A stretch of 64,000 nucleotides of DNA from Trinickia violacea. GTDB taxonomy: Bacteria > Pseudomonadota > Gammaproteobacteria > Burkholderiales > Burkholderiaceae. Each line of letters begins with the position of its first letter. The first letter of the stretch is position 1. The translations under genes and the position numbers were made by a program. Positions 35,345 to 43,287 of the stretch are shown here, in pieces. The notes below the pieces were generated by a model. It made no database searches. It saw only the letters and a list, made by a program, of their open reading frames with translations, and was not told the DNA's origin. The stretch covers positions 2,170,001 through 2,234,000 of the forward strand of contig NZ_CP040078.1 in NCBI RefSeq assembly GCF_005280735.1, read 5' to 3'.

Positions 35345-38272
35345 ATGATCCAGATCGGCATATTGACGGTGGACTTCGAGCAGCGGGACATTCGCGCCCA
35401 AGGCGAGCCGCTGCGCATCGGCGCACGCGCGTTCGATATTCTTGAAGTGCTGCATCGCGCGCATGGCGCCATCGTGTCGAAGGACGACATCATGGACGCC
35501 GTATGGCCGGGCCTGATCGTCGAGGAAAACCGGCTCCAGGTGCACATCGCAACGTTGCGCAAGATGCTCGGCGCGAGCCGGGATCTGATCAAGACCGTAC
35601 CGGGCAGGGGTTACGCGCTGGTCGCCGCTCCCCTTATCAGCCCGCTTTCTACCCGTCTCGCGCCGGAGGCGAGCGAGGCGCCGTTGCCCGCCGACCGCCC
35701 GCGTTCGCATTCGGCGCCGCTCATCGGGCGGCAGGCCGAAATCGCGCACATCATCGACATGATCGACCGGACGCCGGTCGTCACGCTCGTCGGCGCCGGC
35801 GGGATCGGCAAGACGAGCCTCGCTCTTCAGGTCGCGCACGACCTGGAGAGCCAAGCGCGAAAGCGCGTTCATTTTGTCGAGCTTGCGCGCGCGTCGGCAC
35901 GCGACGACGTGCTGCGCGCGTTGGCCGACGCACTGGGACAGACGCACGACGAGGCGCTCTCCATCGACGCCATCGCCGAAGCGGCTGCCGCATCGAGCTG
36001 CCTGCTCGTGCTCGATAACGCCGAGCATGTCGTCGACCTGATCGCGAGCCTCGTGGAGACGCTCGCGACGCGTGCCGATACGCTGCGCGTGCTCGTGACC
36101 AGCCGCGAGCCGCTTCATATCTCGGCCGAGTCCGTATTTCGCGTCAACCCGCTCACCGTGCCCGACGGCGATGCGTCCGCCGAGCAGATCGCCGGCAGTT
36201 CCGCCGCCGAGCTGTTCCTGTGCCGGACGCGTGCGGCGACGCCCGACTGCGCGATCGACGCAAGCGGCCTGAAGCTGATCGGCGACATCTGCCGCCGCCT
36301 CGACGGTCTTCCGCTGGCGATCGAACTCGCGGCCGCGCGCGTCGCGACGCTCGGCATCGACGGTGTCGCATCGCGTCTCGACGATCGCCTGAACCTGCTG
36401 ACCGGCGGCTTGCGCTCCGCGCTGCCGCGCCATCAGGCCCTGCGGGCAACCTTCGACTGGAGCTACGTGCTGCTGGACCCCGCTGCACGGTTGCTGTTTC
36501 GCCGGATGGGATGCTTCATCGGCCCGTTCACGTTCGACGCCGCGCACGCAGTCGCGCAGGAGCCCGGCGCATCGATCGCCGACATGATCGCCGGCCTGGG
36601 CGAGCTCGTCGCGAAGTCGCTGCTGACCGTCGAGTTCAGCGGCTCCAACGCGCAATACCGGCTGACCGAATCCACCCGCGCGTATGCACTGGAAAAGCTG
36701 CGCAGCGAGGGCGAGCTCGAACGCGTCGCCGCGCGCTACGCACGCTATGAGCGCGAGCAGGCGGAAGCAAGGGCGTCGAGCATGGCGAACGAAGGGATTC
36801 CGGACCTTCAGTCGATGGCAGACAATGCGGGCGAACCGCGGGCCGGCGCGAATCAGGCACAGCAGGCGTCGCGCGCCAGCGCGCTCGCGCTCGAGTTGCA
36901 GAAGCCGTCGAGGATGAGCGAATACTGCGCGCACGCGAAACAGGCGCTCGACACCATCGATGCGGGGCCGCCGGGCACCGTCGACGCGGAAAGCGAAATG
37001 CAGTTGCGCGCCGCCTATGCCACGGCGCTGCTGCATACCACCGGCGATGTGCACGCGGCGGCCGCGATGTGGGACCGGACGCTCGGGCTGGCGCGGGATG
37101 CTGGCCATGTCGAGCTCGAGGAATACGCGCTCACCGGACAGTGGAACACGATGCTTGCGATGTCCGACGTTCACGAGTCGCTGCGCTACGCGACGCGCTT
37201 CGAGCGGGCGGCCGAGCGCCGTGGCGAGCGATCGCAACGGCTGCTCGCGACGACGATGGTCGCGACATCCCTCCATTATTTTGGCGAACATGCACAGGCG
37301 CGCGAGCGATTCGAAGCGGCAACGTCGGCGCTCGCCGATGCCGGCGAGATGGCGCGCACGGTGACTGCGTTCGCGCTCGATGCAGCGTCGCTAGGGCGCA
37401 CGATGCTCACGCGGCTCGTGTGGATCCAGGGCGAGCCGGAGCATGCGATGCGGCTCGCTGCGCAGGCGATCGAATTCGCGCGGCGGGACAGGTCCGGACT
37501 GGCGCTGTGTGTCGTGCTCGGCGCCGCCGTCGTGCCGATCGCGCTGCGCTACGGCGACCATGATGCGATATCCGATTACCTGGAGACGATGCGCTCCGTG
37601 GCCGACGCGAACGGGTTCGACATCTGGCGCAGCCATGCGGAATGCCTGGCGGGGCAGTTCGATATCCAGGCCGGGCACCCCGGCGCCGGTCTCGCCAGGC
37701 TGGAACCCGCGCTGCGGCGCGTCGAGGCGAGCGGATTCCAGCGCCTGCTCGCGCCGTTGATCGTGGCGTACGCGGAAGGACTCGTGCGAACCGGACGGGC
37801 AGCCGAGGCGCGCGAGAAACTCGATACCACGCTCGCCCGCTGCCGGGCCTGCGGCGAGCATCTGTTCGTGCCGGAACTGCTGCGCGCAAAGGGGCTGGCG
37901 ATGCTCGAGCAGGCGCGCAACGCCGCCGCGGACCTGGCCGTCGGGTATGAAGCGGAAGGGCGCCGCCATCTGCACGCCGCGATCGATATCGCGAATGAGC
38001 AGGGGGCCGGCATGTGGGCGCTGCGCGCGACGCTCGATCTTGCCGACCATCTGATCGAGCGGGGACGGGGCGGCCAGGCGTCGTCGATGATCGCGAATCT
38101 GTCCGGGCGCTTCGATCTTCAGTCGCGCGCGTCGGACATTCGCCGTCTGGTTCGTCTCAGGAGCTTCGTTCGCGCGGATGACACGCCGCCGGCGCGCCAG
38201 CGGCACGTGCGGTTCGAGTCGACCGCCGACGCGGCGCCCGCGTGGGACTACGTGGCGCGGCAAGTGGCGTGA
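35345..38272 (+). CDS. winged-helix/NB-ARC ATPase transcription regulator (paralogue 2)
   Basis: A 975-residue regulator with the same plan as the gene at 17862. The OmpR-type winged helix is residues 1-95, with recognition helix ENRLQVHIATLRKML (61-75), which differs from paralogue 1 at three positions. The ATPase P-loop GAGGIGKT is 150-157, and CLLVLDNAEH is Walker B. The rest is a long helical-repeat region with a gap-like low-complexity insert near 480-520 (rich in Ala, Glu and Gln). It is followed 85 bp later by amidohydrolase B and then HD-fold protein B; a short hairpin with a T-run lies between them. Confidence 0.9.
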   Translation: MIQIGILTVDFEQRDIRAQGEPLRIGARAFDILEVLHRAHGAIVSKDDIMDAVWPGLIVEENRLQVHIATLRKMLGASRDLIKTVPGRGYALVAAPLISPLSTRLAPEASEAPLPADRPRSHSAPLIGRQAEIAHIIDMIDRTPVVTLVGAGGIGKTSLALQVAHDLESQARKRVHFVELARASARDDVLRALADALGQTHDEALSIDAIAEAAAASSCLLVLDNAEHVVDLIASLVETLATRADTLRVLVTSREPLHISAESVFRVNPLTVPDGDASAEQIAGSSAAELFLCRTRAATPDCAIDASGLKLIGDICRRLDGLPLAIELAAARVATLGIDGVASRLDDRLNLLTGGLRSALPRHQALRATFDWSYVLLDPAARLLFRRMGCFIGPFTFDAAHAVAQEPGASIADMIAGLGELVAKSLLTVEFSGSNAQYRLTESTRAYALEKLRSEGELERVAARYARYEREQAEARASSMANEGIPDLQSMADNAGEPRAGANQAQQASRASALALELQKPSRMSEYCAHAKQALDTIDAGPPGTVDAESEMQLRAAYATALLHTTGDVHAAAAMWDRTLGLARDAGHVELEEYALTGQWNTMLAMSDVHESLRYATRFERAAERRGERSQRLLATTMVATSLHYFGEHAQARERFEAATSALADAGEMARTVTAFALDAASLGRTMLTRLVWIQGEPEHAMRLAAQAIEFARRDRSGLALCVVLGAAVVPIALRYGDHDAISDYLETMRSVADANGFDIWRSHAECLAGQFDIQAGHPGAGLARLEPALRRVEASGFQRLLAPLIVAYAEGLVRTGRAAEAREKLDTTLARCRACGEHLFVPELLRAKGLAMLEQARNAAADLAVGYEAEGRRHLHAAIDIANEQGAGMWALRATLDLADHLIERGRGGQASSMIANLSGRFDLQSRASDIRRLVRLRSFVRADDTPPARQRHVRFESTADAAPAWDYVARQVA

Positions 38273-38274
38273 GC

Positions 38275-38293
38275 GCCTCGCCGAGGCTTTTTT
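38275..38293 (+). terminator. short hairpin with T-run after regulator 2
   Basis: GCCTC and GAGGC pair across a GCC loop and are followed by six Ts. The 5-bp stem is short, so partial termination before amidohydrolase B is all that can be claimed. Confidence 0.45.
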
Positions 38294-38357
38294 CGATATC
38301 CAAGGGAGTGTTCGATGGTCCGCGTATCGTCAACGGACGTGAGCAGGAGTCGTGTCG

Positions 38358-40088
38358 ATGCGTAAGACGGGCGAATCTGCGCGAACCGCGGAGCTCGTCG
38401 TCTACAACGGCAAGATCGCAACACAGGATGACCAGCGATCCTTCGTCACAGCGCTCGCGGTCGCGGGCGGCCGGATTCTCGCGAGCGGCAGCGACGGGGA
38501 GGTCACGCGGCACGCGAGCGACGACACGCGGCGCATCGACTTGAACGGCCGCACCGTGATTCCGGGCCTCAACGATTCGCATTTGCCCGTGATTCGCGGC
38601 GGGTTGAACTTCAATATGGAACTGCGCTGGGACGGCGTGCCGTCGCTCGCCGAGGCGCTCGACATGCTGCGCCGTCAGGTGGCGCGCACGCCCGCGCCCC
38701 AGTGGGTGCGCGTCGTGGGGGGCTGGACCGAATTCCAGTTCGCGGAAAAGCGCGGCCCCACGGTCGCCGAGCTCAACGAGATCGCACCCGACACGCCCGT
38801 GTTCGTTCTGCACCTGTACGACAGCGCACTGCTGAACGCGGCCGCGCTGCGCGCAGCCGGCTACGACCGCGATTCGCCGAACCCGCCCGGCGGCGAGATC
38901 CAGCGCGATCGTCACGGCAGGCTGACGGGCATGCTGATCGCGCGCCCGAACGCCGCGATCCTGTACGCGACGCTCGCAAAGGGACCGAAGCTCGGCTACG
39001 ACGACCAAATGAACTCGACGCGCCACTTCATGCGGGAGCTGAATCGTCTCGGCGTGACGAGCGCGATCGACGCGGGTGGCGACGATCATGCCTACCCGGA
39101 TGACTACGCGGTCATCATGGATCTCGCGAAGCGCGGCGAGCTGACGATCCGCATCGCGTACAACCTGTTCGCGCAGAACGCGAAGCAGGAGCTCGACGAC
39201 TTTGCGAAGTGGGTGAAGCTGACGAAGCCCGGCGACGGCGACGCATTTCTCCGCGTGAACGGCGCCGGCGAGAGGCTGGTGTTTTCCGCCGCGGACTTCG
39301 AGGATTTTCTGGAGCCGCGCCCCGATCTGCCGGCCGCGCTCGAAGCAGAGCTGACAGCCGTGATCCGGCTGCTCGTGCAGAACCGCTGGCCGTTCCGCCT
39401 GCACGCCACCTATGACGAATCGGTCGACCGCTTCCTCGACGTATTCGAGGCCGTGAACCGCGAGATTCCATTCAACGGACTGCGCTGGTTTTTCGACCAT
39501 TGCGAGACGATCTCCGAAGCGAACATCGCGCGCGTCGCGGCGCTCGGCGGCGGCGTCGCCGTGCAGCACCGGATGGCCTACCAGGGCGAATACTTCATCG
39601 CGCGCTACGGCGCCGAAGCCGCGGCCCGCACGCCGCCGATCCGGGCCATGCTCGCGGCGGGACTGCCCGTGGGCGCGGGCACCGACGCGACGCGCGTGGC
39701 GAGCTACAACCCGTTCGTGTCGCTGTACTGGATGGTGTCGGGCCGCACGGTGGGCGGCACGCTCCTGTACCCCGAGCACAACCGGCTCGACCGCATGGAA
39801 GCGCTGCGCCGCTACACGGTGGGCAGCGCCTGGTTCTCGGGCGAGGAGGACTGCAAGGGCGCGCTGGTGCCCGGCCGGTATGCGGACTTCGCCGTGCTGA
39901 CCGGCGACTACTTCTCCGTCGACGAAGATCGAATCAAAACCCTGGCCTCGGTGCTGACCGTCGTCGACGGCGAGGTCGTGTATGCCGACGAGGAGTTCAG
40001 CCCGCTCGCACCGGCCGACTTGCCCGTCGGCCCCTCGTGGTCGCCCGTCGCCGAATTCGGCGTCAACAGCCTGAACAGGGTGTCTTAA
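38358..40088 (+). CDS. amidohydrolase family 3 protein (YtcJ-like), copy B, with altered metal motif
   Basis: This 576-residue paralogue of the protein at 13872-15749 is about 80-85% identical by eye across the shared length. The HxH metal motif reads H75-L-P77 (NDSHLPVIRGG) instead of HLH, caused by one base change in the second His codon. All other barrel motifs (WFFDHCET, VAVQHRMAYQG, GAGTDATRVASYNP) remain. The Cys-rich tail of copy A is absent. The start ATG has AGGAG 8 nt upstream; a GTG two codons earlier is too close to it. Loss of a metal ligand should weaken or abolish classic hydrolase activity. Confidence 0.88.
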   Translation: MRKTGESARTAELVVYNGKIATQDDQRSFVTALAVAGGRILASGSDGEVTRHASDDTRRIDLNGRTVIPGLNDSHLPVIRGGLNFNMELRWDGVPSLAEALDMLRRQVARTPAPQWVRVVGGWTEFQFAEKRGPTVAELNEIAPDTPVFVLHLYDSALLNAAALRAAGYDRDSPNPPGGEIQRDRHGRLTGMLIARPNAAILYATLAKGPKLGYDDQMNSTRHFMRELNRLGVTSAIDAGGDDHAYPDDYAVIMDLAKRGELTIRIAYNLFAQNAKQELDDFAKWVKLTKPGDGDAFLRVNGAGERLVFSAADFEDFLEPRPDLPAALEAELTAVIRLLVQNRWPFRLHATYDESVDRFLDVFEAVNREIPFNGLRWFFDHCETISEANIARVAALGGGVAVQHRMAYQGEYFIARYGAEAAARTPPIRAMLAAGLPVGAGTDATRVASYNPFVSLYWMVSGRTVGGTLLYPEHNRLDRMEALRRYTVGSAWFSGEEDCKGALVPGRYADFAVLTGDYFSVDEDRIKTLASVLTVVDGEVVYADEEFSPLAPADLPVGPSWSPVAEFGVNSLNRVS

Positions 40089-40108
40089 GCAGGATGGAAG
40101 GAGAGCAG

Positions 40109-40783
40109 ATGAACCTTGCGTACCGGAGCTCACCGGCAGACAAGGATGAAGTGGCGGGCGTGCGCATCCCGCGCACGCCCGTCGCAATCGACGCCGCCGA
40201 CGCGGCGCGCGCGTCGTTGCCGCGGGTCGTCGTCGATCACGCGAGCCGGGTGTTCGTGCTCGCGTCGCTCGCCGCGCGCCGGGCAGACTACGCATGCGAC
40301 GCCGACGCGCTGTATGTCGCCGCGATGTACGCGAACATGGGATTGAGCGCCGCGTATTGCCGGTCGAGCGCGCGATACGAACTCGACAGCGCGGATGCCG
40401 CGAGTGCGCACCTGTCGCGCCATCGCGCACCCGAAGGCATGCGGGACGAGGTCTGGCGCGCGGTCGCACTGCATACGACGCCCGGCGTGCCCGCCCGCAT
40501 CTCGCCGCTCGCGGGCGTGCTGGCGTCGGCCGTATCGACGGACCTGATGGCGACGGATCTCGACGCGTACACAGCGGCCGAGCGTGACGCGCTGCTTGCC
40601 GCTTATCCGCGCGTCAGCGGCTTCCGGCAAGCCATGCTGGAAGCCATCGCGCGCGGCGTCGCACACCGGCCGCGGTCGACCTTCGGCACGTGGAGCGCGG
40701 ACGTGCTCGAGCGCGCCGACCCCGATTTCCAACGGTCGAATTTCTGCGGACTGGTGCTGGGCGCCGCTTGGCACGATGAGTAG
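40109..40783 (+). CDS. HD-fold protein, cyanamide-hydratase-like, HD dyad lost (copy B)
   Basis: This 224-residue paralogue of the protein at 12780-13430 shares VRIPRTPVAIDAADAARASL, VVDHASRVFVL (H44), WRAVALHTTPG and the C-terminal NFCGLVLGAAW. Where an HD pair is expected it has A75-N76 (AMYANMGLS). So both copies in this window have lost the dyad, with different replacements. It starts 20 bp after amidohydrolase B, with GGAGAG upstream, and is co-transcribed with it. Confidence 0.78.
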   Translation: MNLAYRSSPADKDEVAGVRIPRTPVAIDAADAARASLPRVVVDHASRVFVLASLAARRADYACDADALYVAAMYANMGLSAAYCRSSARYELDSADAASAHLSRHRAPEGMRDEVWRAVALHTTPGVPARISPLAGVLASAVSTDLMATDLDAYTAAERDALLAAYPRVSGFRQAMLEAIARGVAHRPRSTFGTWSADVLERADPDFQRSNFCGLVLGAAWHDE

Positions 40784-40786
40784 CGA

Positions 40787-40966
40787 TCAGCTAGCCAGGC
40801 TCGTTTCGTCGTGGCGCGGATAGTCGACGTAGCCCGCATGGTCGCCGCCATACCAGCCCACCGATAGCGGCGCGGCGAGCGGTGCATTCCTCGCGACGCG
40901 CTCGACGAGATCCGGATTCGCGATGTACGCGCGCGCGAACGCGATGAGATCAGCATTCGCTTTCAT
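40787..40966 (-). pseudogene. remnant of an Old Yellow Enzyme (NADH:flavin oxidoreductase) gene
   Basis: The 59-codon stretch encodes only the C-terminal end of an Old Yellow Enzyme: ADLIAFARAYIANPDLVERV near its start and GGDHAGYVDYPRHDE at the end. Full family members have about 360 residues; the N-terminal barrel with the FMN site is missing. The frame continues upstream for 29 codons (to 41053) without resemblance to the family. A three-box element remains 100 bp upstream, pointing at it. It is best read as a deletion product whose promoter survived. Confidence 0.8.
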
Positions 40967-41065
40967 GGTTCGATGAGGTTTCGCGAGACGCTGCGGCGAC
41001 GCGCGATTTTTCTTCGCGCCGTCTTGCATTGCATGCGCGATCGAGCGTGGCACAGAGGAGCTGAA

Positions 41066-41097
41066 AAATCTTTAAGCGGGTGGTTAAGCGTTCTTAA
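41066..41097 (-). promoter_or_regulatory. three-box element upstream of the Old Yellow Enzyme remnant
   Basis: On the minus strand: TTAAG, AACGC, TTAAC, then a third box shifted by one base (TTAAA at offset 23). The first ten bases equal those of the element at 15864-15895. It directs toward the truncated reductase gene. Confidence 0.5.
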
Positions 41098-41218
41098 CGT
41101 CGCGACGAAGCACTCAACCCTGGCGGGATATTTCACGCATAGTCGGCGCGGCTGGGTTGCGCCGATTTTTACTCACCTTAACGTTGCCTGACCGCGATAA
41201 ACGGCGAGTGCATCTACG

Positions 41219-41407
41219 ATGTCCGATCACAATGGACAAGACGCCGGGATGAGCAAATCGCGCGATTTTTCACTGGTGCGCTGGATCATACGTCTGGCGC
41301 TCAGCTACATAGTGGTAGTGGTATGCGCGGCGATACTGGGCGCAGGGGTCGGTGCGCTGGTTGCGCAATGGGTCGATTCGTTCCCTATCCCGTCAGGCAC
41401 GGGTTGA
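41219..41407 (+). CDS. small single-pass membrane protein, unknown
   Basis: A 62-residue protein with one strong hydrophobic helix (residues 25-50, LALSYIVVVVCAAILGAGVG). A second in-frame ATG at 41249 would give 52 residues; neither has a good ribosome-binding site. Base use is like the surrounding genes. Not recognised. Confidence 0.45.
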   Translation: MSDHNGQDAGMSKSRDFSLVRWIIRLALSYIVVVVCAAILGAGVGALVAQWVDSFPIPSGTG

Positions 41408-41480
41408 AGCGGATCACGTTGCGTGACCGCTGATCAGCGAATACCGGCGACTGTCTCGCAGACCGCCGGTCGCATCCCTC

Positions 41481-41630
41481 TCAACGCACGCGATCGGGAT
41501 CGGACATTGCCAGATTCCAAGTGAGCCGGCTACGCGCTCGCCAATGTCCGGTCTTCGGATCGATCTTTGCTGCAACCCCGAACAGACCGAGAATCGCAAT
41601 CGGTGCGACTACGAAAAAAACTGTTAACAC
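41481..41630 (-). CDS. small membrane protein, unknown
   Basis: A 49-residue protein started by GTG, chosen because AAGGAG lies 7 nt upstream. A hydrophobic helix covers residues 2-20 (LTVFFVVAPIAILGLFGVAA), followed by a charged tail with IDPKTGHWRARSR. Not recognised. Confidence 0.5.
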   Translation of the reverse strand: MLTVFFVVAPIAILGLFGVAAKIDPKTGHWRARSRLTWNLAMSDPDRVR

Positions 41631-41816
41631 GACACTTCTCCTTAGGGGCGAGAAAACGGCAGATGAGTGAGCGAAAACATACGTTCTACGAAGGAAGATC
41701 GGATGACTCATATTGTTTTCCAGTGTGAGCCTATTCGATGAGCTGAATAGCGGGACATTTTCAGCGCGTGTTTACCGATACTTTCCCGGGCAATCACCCA
41801 TACCAACGGCAAGATC

Positions 41817-42299
41817 ATGAATGACTTCACTCGACTCATAGGGCTGGGATTAATGTCAGCCGGTTCGCTCCTGGCTGGATGCACGACCGAAGGCTCAACG
41901 GCCGCAAGTGCCTCAAGGGCTCAACCAAAGAGCGTGCCCGATATTTCGATAGTGATCGATTGCGGGAGCTGTCAGGTGCGCCCGACCGTTCCGGAGGCGA
42001 TCCATAACGGCTACGCTGCGGCAGCGGCCAAAGCTGGCGTACCGATCGCCGGTGACACGAAGGTGACACTGACCATTAAGGACTACACAGAACGCGGTAT
42101 TGCAGAGCGCTCGGCTATTTTGGTCGTTTCCTTGCTCGTGCCACCGGTCTCGCTCCTGCTGAAAGATGAGATCAAGGCAGACGCATTGATCGATGGAAAA
42201 CAGATGCCGCTGGAGTACCACTACCGCGTACCTTTCCGTGGCATCGAGGCCGTTGCACAGAAGCTGGGCGAGCGGACGTTCGAGGCGGTCGACAGATAG
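41817..42299 (+). CDS. predicted lipoprotein, unknown
   Basis: A 160-residue protein with a lipoprotein signal ending in LLAGC (lipid-bearing C22). The mature part has a conserved-looking core with two cysteines (IDCGSCQVRP), a basic/acidic KVTLTIKDYTERG strand and a hydrophobic AILVVSLLVPPVSLLL segment that may sit against the membrane. It stands alone, convergent with the small lipoprotein gene at 42358. No family recognised. Confidence 0.6.
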   Translation: MNDFTRLIGLGLMSAGSLLAGCTTEGSTAASASRAQPKSVPDISIVIDCGSCQVRPTVPEAIHNGYAAAAAKAGVPIAGDTKVTLTIKDYTERGIAERSAILVVSLLVPPVSLLLKDEIKADALIDGKQMPLEYHYRVPFRGIEAVAQKLGERTFEAVDR

Positions 42300-42357
42300 C
42301 CTGCCCGTCCGTGGTCGCCGCATCCTGTCTCCCGTCAAACGTAAATTGAACCGCGCT

Positions 42358-42531
42358 TTAGTTCGGTGCCAGGACAAGCGCTCCGGGTGGCAGGGGTGCC
42401 AACGGCGGCCCGGGAGGAGGAGCCGGCGGAGGAGGAGGCCCCGGTGGGGGCGGCACGCAAGCGGTCAGCAGCAACGACGACACGGCGACCACGACGGCGA
42501 GCTTCAGGATGTTTAACAGGGATGTGGGCAT
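42358..42531 (-). CDS. small proline-rich lipoprotein
   Basis: A 57-residue protein. A hydrophobic leader (NILKLAVVVAVSSLLL) ends in a lipobox LTAC, and the mature 32 residues are nearly all Pro, Gly, Ala and Leu, with runs such as PPPPGPPPPPAPPPG. GAGGAGG stands 5-6 nt before the ATG, so translation is well supported. It follows the PqiC gene by 116 bp on the same strand and may be a spacer or anchor lipoprotein at the cell envelope. Confidence 0.7.
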   Translation of the reverse strand: MPTSLLNILKLAVVVAVSSLLLTACVPPPPGPPPPPAPPPGPPLAPLPPGALVLAPN

Positions 42532-42647
42532 GAAAGCCTCCTCTGATCGTTTCAATGGTGACTGCGGGATTGGGAAACCGTCACGCGATAAAACACGGCA
42601 ATCGGCTTTGAGCCGGATATCGGAAGTCCAGTAGCGCGCTCTGGCGC

Positions 42648-43286
42648 TCAACGTTGCGCCTCATGCTCAACGCCACGCTCCGGAGAGCAGTTCACGTTGT
42701 TCGAACGCGCCCACTCGCGCGCATCGGTATCGATCCGCGCAGTCAGCGCTGCAATTGCGTGCTGTTGCGCTTTCACTAGCTCGGCGTAACTGCCGTTGGC
42801 AGGCTCATCGAAATGGCCGTGGCACAGTAGCCGGCTATCTGCGGCGTCTCCTGCGAAGCCCAGACTCCAGTTGGCGTCCAGTTGGACTCGCTCTCCGGGC
42901 CAGGCGTCGAGGCGGCGAATCTGAAGCTTGATCCTCAGAACGGGCTTGCCGGACGGCTGGGGCAGCCCCGCTATGTCTTGCGTTCCAAGCCGCCGGGTCA
43001 GCTCGGCGGATAGGGCACTGCGCACTTCGTCACCGAGCGGGCTTGCCCAGCGTTCGCGGTCGAGCGTGGTCACGCCGGTCGTGCCTTGCCGCACCACCCA
43101 TTGAGCCTGATCCAGGTGGGACGGAACGCCAACCGGCAGGACGTCGATCAGAAAGTCTGCGGGCGGTTGCGGCGATGTTTCCCGTGCCGATGGTGCAAGC
43201 AGTGTGTAGTAGTGGACCGGCTCGGACGCGCAGGCAGCGAGACCCAGCAACAGTGCAACCGGGCCCAGGCGGAAAAGGGCATTCAT
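42648..43286 (-). CDS. pqiC: PqiC lipoprotein (MCE system auxiliary)
   Basis: A 212-residue lipoprotein with lipobox LAAC (C at about 19) followed by the ABC-transport auxiliary domain of the PqiC/LetC type (SEPVHYYTLLAP, then WASPLGDEVRSALSAELTRRL). It anchors the outer-membrane end of the PqiB tube. The ATG is 1 bp after the pqiB stop. It is the last recognised member of a seven-gene coupled run. Confidence 0.9.
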   Translation of the reverse strand: MNALFRLGPVALLLGLAACASEPVHYYTLLAPSARETSPQPPADFLIDVLPVGVPSHLDQAQWVVRQGTTGVTTLDRERWASPLGDEVRSALSAELTRRLGTQDIAGLPQPSGKPVLRIKLQIRRLDAWPGERVQLDANWSLGFAGDAADSRLLCHGHFDEPANGSYAELVKAQQHAIAALTARIDTDAREWARSNNVNCSPERGVEHEAQR

Positions 43287-43287
43287 G

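Noticed and set aside
40967..41053. Extension of the Old Yellow Enzyme remnant at its N-terminal side
   Set aside because: The 29 extra codons do not resemble the family and cannot be its start.
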